DNA from: Giesbergeria sp.
Lineage (GTDB): Bacteria; Pseudomonadota; Gammaproteobacteria; Burkholderiales; Burkholderiaceae_C
DNA: 64,000 nucleotides
Assembly: GCA_017985015.1 (NCBI GenBank)
Contig: JAGNYI010000002.1
Location: 62,001-126,000, forward strand
Direction: 5' to 3'
Made by a program: the position numbers and the translations under genes. This document shows, piece after piece, positions 29,255 through 37,998 of the stretch. Below the pieces are notes generated by a model that made no database searches, was not told where the DNA came from, and saw only the letters and a program-made list of their open reading frames with translations. Position 1 is the stretch's first letter, and each line of letters starts with the position of its first letter.

Positions 29255-30559
29255 ATGAAGCGCGGTTTCTACACCATCATGTCGGCGCAGTTTTTCAGCT
29301 CGCTGGCCGACAACGCACTTTTCGTCGCCGCGGTGGAGCTGCTGCGTACCGGAGGCTCGCCCGAATGGCAGCGGGCCGCGCTGGTGCCGATGTTCGCGCT
29401 GTTCTATGTGGTGCTGGCGCCTTTCGTGGGCGCATTCGCAGACGCCTTGCCCAAGGGGCGGGTGATGTTCATCAGCAATGCCATCAAGATTGTCGGCTGC
29501 ATGATGATGCTGTTCGGCTCGCATCCGCTGATCGCCTATGCGGTGGTGGGCCTGGGCGCCGCAGCGTACTCGCCGGCCAAGTACGGCATCCTCACCGAGC
29601 TGCTGCCGGCCTCGCAACTGGTCAAGGCCAATGGCTGGATCGAGGGGCTCACCATTGGCTCCATCATTCTGGGCGTGCTGCTGGGCGGGCAATTGGTGGG
29701 TCGCAAACTCTCGGCCTGGCTATTGAGTTTTGATTTCCCGCTGCTCGATACGGGGGTGGGCACAGCGGCCGAGGCGGCAATTGCTGCCCTGATTGCGGTG
29801 TACGCCATTGCTGCCTGGTTCAACCTGCGCATTCCGCACACCGGCGTCGAGATGCGGCCGCTGCGCGGCACGCCGCAGTCGAGCGTGCTGGGCAGCGCGC
29901 TCACGTTGCTGCCCGACTTCTGGGCCTGCAACGCCCGTCTGTGGCGCGATCGGCTGGGCCAGATCTCGCTGTCCACCACCACGCTGTTCTGGGGCGCGGG
30001 GGGCAACCTCAAATTCATCGTCCTGGCCTGGGCCGCCGTGGCGCTGGGGTACGACACCACGCAGGCATCGGCACTGACGGGCGTCGTGGCCATTGGTACC
30101 GCAGCAGGCGCGGTGCTGGCGTCGATGCGCATGCGCCTGGAGGTGGCCACCAAGGTCATCCCGCTGGGCATTGCGATGGGGCTGCTGCTGATCTTGATGG
30201 TGTTCATCAGCAATATCTGGGTGGCGATCCCCTTCCTCATCGTGCTCGGCGGCCTGGGAGGTTTTCTTGTCGTGCCGATGAATGCGCTGCTGCAGCACCG
30301 GGGCCACAACCTCATGGGGTCTGGTCGCTCGATTGCCGTGCAGAACTTCAACGAGCAGGCGGCCATTTTGGGGCTGGGGGCGTTCTACAGCCTCTCGCTC
30401 AAGCTCGGCCTGTCGGTGTTTGGTGCGATCACCGTGTTTGGCGTGGTGGTGGCAGGCACCATGTGGCTGATTCGGCGCTGGCACTGCTACAACTGCCGCC
30501 ACCATACCGAAGAGATCGAGCACCTGCTGCAGATCGCGCGGCAGGACACGCACCGCTGA
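29255..30559 (+). CDS. lplT: Lysophospholipid transporter LplT
   Basis: 434 aa MFS protein. The N-terminus MKRGFYTIMSAQFFSSLADN is highly typical of LplT, which flips lysophosphatidylethanolamine across the inner membrane for re-acylation. Further support comes from SPAKYGILTELLPASQLVKA and GRSIAVQNFNEQAAI. A histidine/cysteine-rich tail (WHCYNCRHH) near the C-terminus is also seen in betaproteobacterial members. The acyltransferase partner (Aas) is not adjacent. Confidence 0.9.
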   Translation: MKRGFYTIMSAQFFSSLADNALFVAAVELLRTGGSPEWQRAALVPMFALFYVVLAPFVGAFADALPKGRVMFISNAIKIVGCMMMLFGSHPLIAYAVVGLGAAAYSPAKYGILTELLPASQLVKANGWIEGLTIGSIILGVLLGGQLVGRKLSAWLLSFDFPLLDTGVGTAAEAAIAALIAVYAIAAWFNLRIPHTGVEMRPLRGTPQSSVLGSALTLLPDFWACNARLWRDRLGQISLSTTTLFWGAGGNLKFIVLAWAAVALGYDTTQASALTGVVAIGTAAGAVLASMRMRLEVATKVIPLGIAMGLLLILMVFISNIWVAIPFLIVLGGLGGFLVVPMNALLQHRGHNLMGSGRSIAVQNFNEQAAILGLGAFYSLSLKLGLSVFGAITVFGVVVAGTMWLIRRWHCYNCRHHTEEIEHLLQIARQDTHR

Positions 30560-30611
30560 CGCTTGCGGCCCTTGCGGCCCTTTCCGGCATCTTTGAAATT
30601 CTATGATTTTC

Positions 30612-30647
30612 ATAGCTGAAAACGTTGATGCAGCAAGCGCTAGAGCC
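30612..30647 (-). repeat. Short palindromic intergenic repeat, copy 4 (degenerate)
   Basis: ATAGCTGAAAACGTTGATGC is followed by AGCAAGCGCTAGAGCC. It keeps the AGCT and AAGCGCTAGAG ends, but the left arm is mutated, so the hairpin is weak. It lies between the co-directional genes lplT and the EamA transporter. Confidence 0.6.
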
Positions 30648-30664
30648 CATTTTTATCTCAATTG

Positions 30665-31552
30665 ATGTCTTCCACCCTGCCCGTACTGGCCCTGCTGTTC
30701 AATGCCTTTGTCTGGGGCGTTTCCTGGTGGCCGTTGCGCACGCTGCAGGTGGCGGGCTTGCATCCGCTGTGGGCCACGGCGCTGGTGTATCTGGCGGCGC
30801 TGGCCTGCCTTACCCTGCTGATGCCTGCCAGCGCGCTCAGCTTTTTGCGCACGCCCAAGCTGTGGTTGCTGGCGGTCGCGGCCGGGCTGACCAACATCTG
30901 CTTCAACTGGGCGGTAACCTTGGGCGACGTGGTGCGGGTGGTTCTGCTTTTCTATCTGATGCCTGCGTGGTCCGTGCTGCTGGCCTGGTGGCTGCTCGAC
31001 GAGCGGCCGACGCCGCTGGCGCTGCTGCGCCTGCTGCTGGTCTTTGCCGGCGTGGTGCTCGTGGTGCTGCCGCCCGGTGCGCCGCTTGCGCGACTGGCCA
31101 GTGGCTTGTCGTGGATCGACCTGCTGGCGGTGGCCGGGGGTTTTTGCTTTGCGCTGACCAACGTGTTCCTGCGCCGCTTCAACCAGACACCCGAGCGCGA
31201 CCGCATGCTGGCCATGTTCAGCGGGGGCTTCGTGATCGCGACGGCAGGGGCACTCGCCGCCACCGCCTGGGGCCTGGCGAACCCACCGCCCGCACCGGCG
31301 GCCGGCTGGCTTCTGGTTGCAGCCGGCCTGGCGCTGGCCTTTGTGGCGGGCAACCTGGGTTTGCAGTACGGCGCGGCGCGGCTGGCTGCCGGGACGACGG
31401 CGCTGGTCATGCTGAGCGAAGTGCTGTTTGCGAGCGTGTCTTCGGTGCTGCTGGACGCGGCGAACCTGGCGCCGCGCATGCTGATGGGCGGGGCGCTGAT
31501 CGTTCTGGCGGCGCTGCTGGCGCTGTGGCCCAGGCGCAGTCCCGGCAAGTAA
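30665..31552 (+). CDS. EamA/DMT-superfamily transporter
   Basis: 295 aa with ten predicted helices in two EamA repeats (about residues 5-135 and 145-290). Helix starts such as FNAFVWGVSWWPL and WIDLLAVAGGFCFALTN fit the RhaT/YdcZ-like drug/metabolite group. The ATG at 30665 is used. Substrate unknown; many relatives export amino acids or metabolites. Confidence 0.8.
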   Translation: MSSTLPVLALLFNAFVWGVSWWPLRTLQVAGLHPLWATALVYLAALACLTLLMPASALSFLRTPKLWLLAVAAGLTNICFNWAVTLGDVVRVVLLFYLMPAWSVLLAWWLLDERPTPLALLRLLLVFAGVVLVVLPPGAPLARLASGLSWIDLLAVAGGFCFALTNVFLRRFNQTPERDRMLAMFSGGFVIATAGALAATAWGLANPPPAPAAGWLLVAAGLALAFVAGNLGLQYGAARLAAGTTALVMLSEVLFASVSSVLLDAANLAPRMLMGGALIVLAALLALWPRRSPGK

Positions 31553-31598
31553 GCGCTGACGCGGCTACCATGGCCCGTCCCTTCTAAAAAAGCACACC

Positions 31599-32090
31599 AT
31601 GCCCCAAACCCTCTACGACTTTGAAGCCCTGCAGACGGACGGCAGCAGCGTGCCGCTTTCGAATTACCGGGGCCAGGTCCTGCTGATCGTCAACACGGCC
31701 AGCGCCTGCGGCTTCACACCGCAGTTTGCCGGGCTGGAGGCGCTGCACGAGCAGTACGGGGCGCGCGGCCTGGTGGTGCTGGGGTTTCCTTGCAATCAGT
31801 TTGGCAGCCAGGACCCTGGCAGCAACGAAGAGATCGCCAGTTTTTGCCAGCTCAACTACGGCGTGAGCTTCCCCGTCATGGCCAAGATTGATGTCAATGG
31901 CGCCGACGCCAGCCCGCTGTACCGCTGGCTGGCCGCCGAGGCGCCAGGGCTGCTGGGAAGCAAGGCGATCAAATGGAACTTCACCAAGTTTCTGGTGGGG
32001 CGCGACGGCCAGGTGATCCGCCGCTATGCACCGCAGGAAGCGCCGGCCAACCTGGCCGGCGATATTGAAGCCGCGCTCGCCGCTGCCTGA
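31599..32090 (+). CDS. Glutathione peroxidase-family thiol peroxidase (BtuE-like)
   Basis: 163 aa. Catalytic residues of the cysteine-type GPx family are present: C37 (NTASACGFT), Q71 (FPCNQFGSQ), W126 and N127 (KWNFTKFLV). It reduces hydroperoxides with thioredoxin or glutathione. It is cytoplasmic, with no signal peptide. It stands 19 bp before the corA gene, possibly co-transcribed. Confidence 0.92.
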   Translation: MPQTLYDFEALQTDGSSVPLSNYRGQVLLIVNTASACGFTPQFAGLEALHEQYGARGLVVLGFPCNQFGSQDPGSNEEIASFCQLNYGVSFPVMAKIDVNGADASPLYRWLAAEAPGLLGSKAIKWNFTKFLVGRDGQVIRRYAPQEAPANLAGDIEAALAAA

Positions 32091-32109
32091 GCCTGCCGAC
32101 AGCGCTCGC

Positions 32110-33075
32110 ATGCTCATCAATTGCGTTGCCTACGAACACGGCCACAAGCTGGCCGACATTGGTACCGGCGACATTGCCCATTGGCTGGCGCGCCCCGATG
32201 CCTTCGTCTGGGTTGCGCTGCTCGATCCGAGCGCCGAGGAGCTGGCGCAGATGCAGCGCGAATTTGGTCTGCACGAGCTGGCGGTGGAAGATGCGCTCAA
32301 GGGCCACCAGCGCCCGAAGATCGAAGAGTACGGCGACATGGTGTTCGTGGTGCTGCACCTCGTGGAGCCGACGGCGGATGCGCTCTCGGTGGGCGAGGTC
32401 GCGGTGTTTGTCGGCAAGAACTTCGTGCTGTCGGCGCGCAGCCGCTGCAGCCAGGGTTTCCTGGGCGTGCGCGAGCGCTGCGAGCGCGAGCCGCTTTTGC
32501 TGGAACGCGGCTCGGGTTTTGTGCTGTACGCGCTGATGGACGCAGTGGTGGACCGCTACTTTCCCATCATCGAATTGCTCGAAGCGGAGCTCGAAGGGAT
32601 CGAGGAGCACATCTTCGCCCCCGGTTCGGCACGCGGCAATATCGAGCGCCTCTACGAGCTCAAGCACCGCACGGCCGTGCTGCGCCACGCGGTGGCGCCC
32701 CTGCTGGAGATGCTCAACAAGCTGCATGGCGGGCGCGTGCCGGCCGTGTTCATCAGCACGCAGGAGTATTTCCGCGACGTGCACGACCACCTGGCGCGCA
32801 TCAACGGCTCCATTGACACCATCCGCGACACCATCGGTACGGCCATTCAGGTGAACCTGTCGATGGTCGCGATCGAAGAGTCGGAAACCACCAAGCGCCT
32901 GGCGGCCTGGGCGGCCATCTTTGCCGTCTCCACCGCCATGGCCGGCATCTGGGGCATGAACTTCGAGGTCATGCCCGAACTCAAGTGGCGCTACGGCTAC
33001 CCGGCGGCCCTGGGCGCCATCGTCTGCGCGGCGCTGTTGTTGTACCGGCGGTTTCGCAAGGTCGGCTGGCTGTAG
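32110..33075 (+). CDS. corA: CorA-family magnesium/divalent cation transporter
   Basis: 321 aa. The long N-terminal cytoplasmic funnel is followed by two C-terminal helices. The selectivity motif GMN is at 282-284 (GIWGMNFEVMPEL), and a basic C-terminus (RRFRKVGWL) follows. ATG at 32110. It forms a pentameric channel in the inner membrane. The gene is convergent with a chemoreceptor, separated by a palindromic repeat. Confidence 0.92.
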   Translation: MLINCVAYEHGHKLADIGTGDIAHWLARPDAFVWVALLDPSAEELAQMQREFGLHELAVEDALKGHQRPKIEEYGDMVFVVLHLVEPTADALSVGEVAVFVGKNFVLSARSRCSQGFLGVRERCEREPLLLERGSGFVLYALMDAVVDRYFPIIELLEAELEGIEEHIFAPGSARGNIERLYELKHRTAVLRHAVAPLLEMLNKLHGGRVPAVFISTQEYFRDVHDHLARINGSIDTIRDTIGTAIQVNLSMVAIEESETTKRLAAWAAIFAVSTAMAGIWGMNFEVMPELKWRYGYPAALGAIVCAALLLYRRFRKVGWL

Positions 33076-33166
33076 CGTTCCAGGCGGTGTCTGTGATTGC
33101 GTGCGCTGGTACCCCTGCGCACCGAATCGTGGGCCGCGTGTCGCATGGGAAATACTAGCCAAAAGA

Positions 33167-33202
33167 GGCTCTAGCGCTTTATGGGCAAGCGTTTGAAGCT
33201 AT
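33167..33202 (+). repeat. Short palindromic intergenic repeat, copy 5, supplying a stop codon
   Basis: GGCTCTAGCGCTTTATGGGC is followed by AAGCGTTTGAAGCTAT. The AGCTAT end overlaps the chemoreceptor 3' end: the chemoreceptor stop TAG (33201-33199) is the complement of CTA within AGCTAT. It lies between convergent corA and the chemoreceptor. Confidence 0.75.
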
Positions 33203-34878
33203 GCTTTTTGAAAAGAGTTCGTTGAAGCTCGGGAAGTCGTTGCCAAGGCGTGCGAGCGCGCTGCAGCTGGAGTCCGGGTGGGCGTGGGCAACCGCCGGGG
33301 CGACGCGGCGGCCGTGCCGCTGGCGGGGGTGTGATCGCGCGGCAGCGTGAATACCGAGATGGTCTGCACCTGGCCCTGGGCTTGGTCTTCAAGGCTGCGC
33401 GCGGCGGCCGACAGTTCTTCCACCAGCGCGGCATTCTGCTGGGTGGTCTGGTCCAGGTGCTGCACCGCCTCGCCGATTTGCCCCATGCCGCTGCTTTGCT
33501 CTGCGGTGGCAGCGCTGATATCGGTCATGAGGGTGGTCACGCGCTGGATGGCGGTGACGGCTTCTTGTATGGTGTTGCCGGCCGTGTTTACCAGTTCGGT
33601 GCCCTTGCCCACGCGCTCCACGCTGGAGCTGATGAGGGCTTTGATCTCCTTGGCCGCATCGGCCGAACGCTTGGCCAAGGCCCGCACCTCGGTGGCCACG
33701 ACGGCAAACCCTCGGCCCTGTTCACCGGCCCGTGCGGCTTCCACCGCGGCGTTGAGCGCCAGGATGTTGGTCTGGAAGGCAATGCCGTCGATGACGCCAA
33801 TGATGTCGGAGATCTTGCCCGAGGACGTATGGATCTCGTGCATGGTGCTGACCACCTGGCCCATGACCTCGCCGCCCTTGACGGCCACCGCGCTGGCGCT
33901 GGCAGACAACTGCTGTGCCTGGCGGGCGTTGTCGGCGTTCTGGTGCACCGTGGCGTTGAGCTGCTCCATGGCGGCAGCCGTCTGTTCCAGGGCGCTGGCC
34001 TGCTGCTCGGTGCGGCTGGCCAGGTCGTGGTTGCCCGACGATATTTGCTCCGACGCACTGGCCAGGCTTTCACCGCCGTCGCGGATGTGGGTGACGATAC
34101 CAGTCAGTTGCTGCTGCATGGCGCCCAGCGCATGCAGTACCTGGGCGGCTTCGTCCTTGCCCTGCACGGTGACCGTATGGGTCAGGTCGCCCTGGGCGAT
34201 GGTCTCGGCCACCGCGATGGCTTGTCCCAGCGAGCGGGAAATGCCGCGCACCAGGGCGGCTGCGAACAGGGCGGCAAACAGCAGGCCCGCAACCATCGAT
34301 GCGATAGCGGTCGTGCGGATCCTGGTGTAGCGCGCATCAGCGGCTTCGGCGGCCTTGCGCGCGGCCTCAAACTGGATGGCAATCAGACCCTTGATCGCTT
34401 CGCCCACCGGTGCATACAGGGGGCGAATCTTTTCGACCACGGCACGTTGCGCGGCAGGCATATCGTTGGCCTTGAGCGCAGCCACGGTGACCAGGAGTCC
34501 CTCTTGCACAAAGCGCTTGCGGTCTTCTGTGAAACGCTGGGCCAGTGCTGCTTCTTCCGGGCTGTGTGTGCGCGCAAGGTAGCCATCCCACAGGCGGGTG
34601 ATGGCCGCGATGTTGCGCTCCACGTCGGCGGTGCTCGATGCAATCGTGGCAGCGTCCGGTGTCACTTGTGCCACCGCCAATGCCAGTCGGTTGCGCAGCA
34701 ACAGGGCCTCGATCTGGTGCACCTCGGACGTTGTCACCAGGTTGTCCTGGTACAGGGAGCGCAGCGCATGGTTGGTTTGGGTCAGGCCCCACAGGCCCAG
34801 GCCTCCAATGCCCAGCAGCAGCAGAGACATCAGGCCGCCAAGGGCTGCGACACGGGTGGAGATCTTGAAACGGTTCAT
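33199..34878 (-). CDS. Methyl-accepting chemotaxis protein with four-helix-bundle sensor
   Basis: 559 aa. Membrane helix ~10-32, a ~150-residue periplasmic four-helix-bundle (4HB_MCP-like) domain, second helix ~190-210, HAMP ([19 protein letters not shown]) and a signalling hairpin with tip [20 protein letters not shown]. The C-terminal tail is proline/threonine-rich and ends NSFQKA, the last codons and stop being inside a palindromic repeat. Its ATG overlaps the stop of the upstream GGDEF-EAL gene, whose sensor is similar. Confidence 0.9.
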   Translation of the reverse strand: MNRFKISTRVAALGGLMSLLLLGIGGLGLWGLTQTNHALRSLYQDNLVTTSEVHQIEALLLRNRLALAVAQVTPDAATIASSTADVERNIAAITRLWDGYLARTHSPEEAALAQRFTEDRKRFVQEGLLVTVAALKANDMPAAQRAVVEKIRPLYAPVGEAIKGLIAIQFEAARKAAEAADARYTRIRTTAIASMVAGLLFAALFAAALVRGISRSLGQAIAVAETIAQGDLTHTVTVQGKDEAAQVLHALGAMQQQLTGIVTHIRDGGESLASASEQISSGNHDLASRTEQQASALEQTAAAMEQLNATVHQNADNARQAQQLSASASAVAVKGGEVMGQVVSTMHEIHTSSGKISDIIGVIDGIAFQTNILALNAAVEAARAGEQGRGFAVVATEVRALAKRSADAAKEIKALISSSVERVGKGTELVNTAGNTIQEAVTAIQRVTTLMTDISAATAEQSSGMGQIGEAVQHLDQTTQQNAALVEELSAAARSLEDQAQGQVQTISVFTLPRDHTPASGTAAASPRRLPTPTRTPAAARSHALATTSRASTNSFQKA

Positions 34879-37148
34879 GAAAACTCGCTTGGGTTGAGGG
34901 GCGCTGCAATGGCCGTTGCAAAAAGGGAAATTGGGGTGGGGCGCTGGGCCAGCCAGGCCTCGAATGCGCTCAGCGGCTGCGGGCGAGCGAACAGGAAGCC
35001 CTGGAAGACCGTGCAGTCGAGCCGCTGCAGCGCATGGCGTTGCGCCGGGGTTTCGACGCCCTCGGCGATCACACTCAAGCCAAGGTTGCGGGCCATGCCG
35101 ATGATGGTCTGGACGATGGCGGCATCGCCCGGTTCAGTGACGATGTCCTGCACAAAGCTGCGGTCGATCTTGAGCTGGTGCAGCGGCAGGTGCCGCAGGT
35201 GCGCCAGCGAGGAGTAGCCCGTGCCAAAGTCGTCCAGCGCAAAGCGCACCCCATGGCGGCGCAGGGCCTGCATCTTGGTCACGGTATCGGCAATGTCGTC
35301 GAGCACCAGGCTCTCGGTGAGCTCCAGCACCAGGCGGGTGGGGGGCGCGCCCGACTGCTGCAGGGTCTGGCATACCTGGTGCACAAAATCGGGTTGGCGG
35401 AACTGTCGCGCGCTGACATTGACGGCCAGATCCAGGTGCTGGTTCTGGGGCTCCCCAGCCCAGGCCCCGAGTTGCACGCAGGCCTGCTGCAGCACCCACT
35501 CTCCAATCGGCAGGATGAGTCCGGAAGCTTCCGCAATAGGAATGAACTGTGCAGGTGGCACATGACCGTACGCGGGGTGTTCCCAGCGCAGCAGCACTTC
35601 GGCCCCCAGCGCGTGGCCGTCGTGGTCGACTTGCGCCTGGAAATGCAGGGCCAGCTGGCCTTCGTCGATGGCATCGCGCAGGGCGGTTTCCAGGGCTGCA
35701 CGGGTTTCCAGATCCGCCTGCAAGGCGGGGTCGAACATGCGGTAGCTGTTGCGGCCGGCATATTTGGCCTGGTACATGGCCGTGTCAGCACGTTTGAGCA
35801 GTTCATGGATGCTCGCGTCCTTGTGCCGGAACAGGCAGATGCCGATGCTTGCGCTGCCGTGGTGCACCTGCTCCTTCAAGAGGCAGGGTCGGGCGGTTGC
35901 GGCCAGCAGCTGGCGCGCTAGCGCCTCGGTCTGTGCCAGGGCCTCGGCTTCGTCGGCGGGCAGGTGATCCATCAGCACGACGAATTCGTCGCCGCCAATG
36001 CGCGCTACCGAGTGGGGCGCCAACACCGTCCCGCGCAGACGCTGCGCGATTTCCACGAGGTATTGGTCGCCCACCTCGTGACCCAGGGTGTCGTTGACGA
36101 TCTTGAAATTGTCCAGGTCCAGCAGCAGCAAAGCCCGGTGTTCTTCATCTGCACTGCTGGCGTCCAGCGCCGCCTGGATGCGCTCGCGCAGCAGGTGGCG
36201 GTTGGGCAGACGGGTCAAAGGGTCGAAGTAGGCCAGCTGGTGAATCGCCTGCTCGTTGGCGAGCAGCCGCGACTGCATGGTGCGCAACTCCATCAGCAGG
36301 CTGCTGATCTCGTCGTCCCCCTGCACGACGATGGGCGAATTGAGCTGCCCTGCGGCAATCTTGCGGAACACCGCGCGGGCTTGCCGCAGGGGGCGAACAA
36401 TGGAGCGAATCAACATGGTGCCCAGGAACCCGAGCAATGCCATGGATGCCAACAGCGCACCTATCGCCCATTGGCGCATCTGCGCGTAGCGTTGCACGCC
36501 CGTCTCGTAGGTGGTGTGGGCCTGTTCGAACTGCAGGTCAATCAAGGCCTGGATGTCCGGGCTGTCGCGCTCATATACCTTGCGCGCCGCGTCGGCCAGG
36601 CGCAGGGCTTCGGTGTAGTCCAGGCCGCGCAGAGCGGCTATTGCGGGTTTTATGGCATCTTCCCGGTACCCGGTGCGCTGCTGCGTAAAGCGTTCCGCCA
36701 ACAGGGCTTCCTGGGGCCCCTTGGGCGCAGCGCTATAAGAGGTCCACAGCTGGTCGATGGAGTGCATGTTGCTTTCCATGGCCTCTGCCGCTCTGCGTGC
36801 GCCTTCCGGTTGCAGGGTGGTGCGTGCGCAGACCCCGGCTGGCGCGGATTGGGCCAGCGCCCTTTGCAACTGCAACTGGTTGGACAGCATCAGGTGGGCA
36901 ATCTGCCCCAGACTTCGCACCGGGGCCATGCGCTCCTCGTACACCGTGCGCAGGCTTTCGTTGGCCGCCGCCAGCCCCCGGATGCCCATGGCCGCCAGCA
37001 GGGCGCTGATCGTTGCCGCCAGCACCATCAAGACTGCCAGGCGCGTGCCGATGCGGAAATGCGAAAACAGGCTGTACCCCATGCCCTGCGGTGAGCCGGG
37101 CGCAGGCGGCCACGGCGCGGCATCGTGCGCAAGCGGAGCACCGGTCAT
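34875..37148 (-). CDS. GGDEF-EAL c-di-GMP phosphodiesterase/cyclase with four-helix-bundle sensor
   Basis: About 757 aa if started at 37148 (MTGAPLAH); starts at 37163 or 37082 are possible. A periplasmic four-helix-bundle sensor between two helices resembles the one in the downstream chemoreceptor. A HAMP-like linker, a GGDEF domain with intact IGGDEFVVL and an EAL domain with the EVLLRW form of the EAL motif plus [13 protein letters not shown] follow. It is likely a c-di-GMP hydrolase, with the GGDEF domain active or GTP-sensing. Its stop overlaps the chemoreceptor ATG. Confidence 0.88.
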   Translation of the reverse strand: MTGAPLAHDAAPWPPAPGSPQGMGYSLFSHFRIGTRLAVLMVLAATISALLAAMGIRGLAAANESLRTVYEERMAPVRSLGQIAHLMLSNQLQLQRALAQSAPAGVCARTTLQPEGARRAAEAMESNMHSIDQLWTSYSAAPKGPQEALLAERFTQQRTGYREDAIKPAIAALRGLDYTEALRLADAARKVYERDSPDIQALIDLQFEQAHTTYETGVQRYAQMRQWAIGALLASMALLGFLGTMLIRSIVRPLRQARAVFRKIAAGQLNSPIVVQGDDEISSLLMELRTMQSRLLANEQAIHQLAYFDPLTRLPNRHLLRERIQAALDASSADEEHRALLLLDLDNFKIVNDTLGHEVGDQYLVEIAQRLRGTVLAPHSVARIGGDEFVVLMDHLPADEAEALAQTEALARQLLAATARPCLLKEQVHHGSASIGICLFRHKDASIHELLKRADTAMYQAKYAGRNSYRMFDPALQADLETRAALETALRDAIDEGQLALHFQAQVDHDGHALGAEVLLRWEHPAYGHVPPAQFIPIAEASGLILPIGEWVLQQACVQLGAWAGEPQNQHLDLAVNVSARQFRQPDFVHQVCQTLQQSGAPPTRLVLELTESLVLDDIADTVTKMQALRRHGVRFALDDFGTGYSSLAHLRHLPLHQLKIDRSFVQDIVTEPGDAAIVQTIIGMARNLGLSVIAEGVETPAQRHALQRLDCTVFQGFLFARPQPLSAFEAWLAQRPTPISLFATAIAAPLNPSEFS

Positions 37149-37368
37149 TGCCTGGCCCTGCATGCACGCAGGTGCACGGTGGCTACGGGAAGGGTTGCAG
37201 AGGTACCGAACATTGGCTTGTGCCCACGGGCGCAAGGCCGTGGCAGGGTGCGAGGCGTGTTCGGGGCCTCAAGGGCTCAGGCTGCGGGGCGGGGCAGACG
37301 TGAGCCAGAGTTGGAGATTCTGTTGTATGGGTTTGTAACTTTTAATCAGGGTAAGCCCTTGATTTGTG

Positions 37369-37998
37369 TCACGGTTTTGTCACCGTGTGCAAGCGGTCGC
37401 TGGTGTCGATCACTTCCTTTGCCAGCTCAGCCAGCTTGCGCCGCTGCGAGCGTGAAGCCGATCGCAACAGCTCGAACGCAGCGGTGCGCGGCAACCGGTA
37501 CTGCATCATGGTGATGCCGGTGGCCACGTTGATGCTGCGGTCACCATCAAGCGCCTCCTGCAGCTGGGCACGGGACTGGCGCAGCTGGTCAATTTCCTGG
37601 GCCCGCTGCAATGCGGCCTCTATGGTGGGTCGGATTTGCACCACGTCCATCGGCTTGACCAGGTAGCCCAGCGCGCCAAAACCCGAAGCACGCTCCACGT
37701 TCTGGGTGTCGCTGAAGGCGCTGAGCATGAGAAACGGAATGTGCTCCAGGTTGCGCAGGCGTTCGACCAGCTCCAGGCCGTCGCGCCCGGGCATGCGCAC
37801 ATCCACGATGGCGAGATCGGGGCGCAGCCCGCCGGTCAGCAGCGCTTCGGCATCGTCCACGGATTCAGCGGTGCTGACCTGGTAGCCCATGTCCCGCAGT
37901 CCACGGGAGAGGGTGACCAGGATGAGGCGGTCGTCGTCCACCAGCAGCAGATGGGCGGCCGCGGGTGCGGGTGTGGGAGCGGAGGCGGATACGTTCAT
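37369..37998 (-). CDS. Response regulator with ANTAR RNA-binding output domain
   Basis: 209 aa. Receiver domain (about 15-130) with acidic pocket VDDD, phospho-acceptor D66 (IVDVRMPG) and K115 (LVKPMD). The C-terminal ANTAR domain (about 135-200) has INVATGITMM and AFELLRSASRSQRRKLAELA. ANTAR proteins bind paired hairpins in RNA leaders and prevent termination. It is coupled by ATGA to the histidine kinase upstream, resembling EutV-EutW pairs rather than NasT-NasS. Target transcripts are unknown. Confidence 0.88.
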   Translation of the reverse strand: MNVSASAPTPAPAAAHLLLVDDDRLILVTLSRGLRDMGYQVSTAESVDDAEALLTGGLRPDLAIVDVRMPGRDGLELVERLRNLEHIPFLMLSAFSDTQNVERASGFGALGYLVKPMDVVQIRPTIEAALQRAQEIDQLRQSRAQLQEALDGDRSINVATGITMMQYRLPRTAAFELLRSASRSQRRKLAELAKEVIDTSDRLHTVTKP

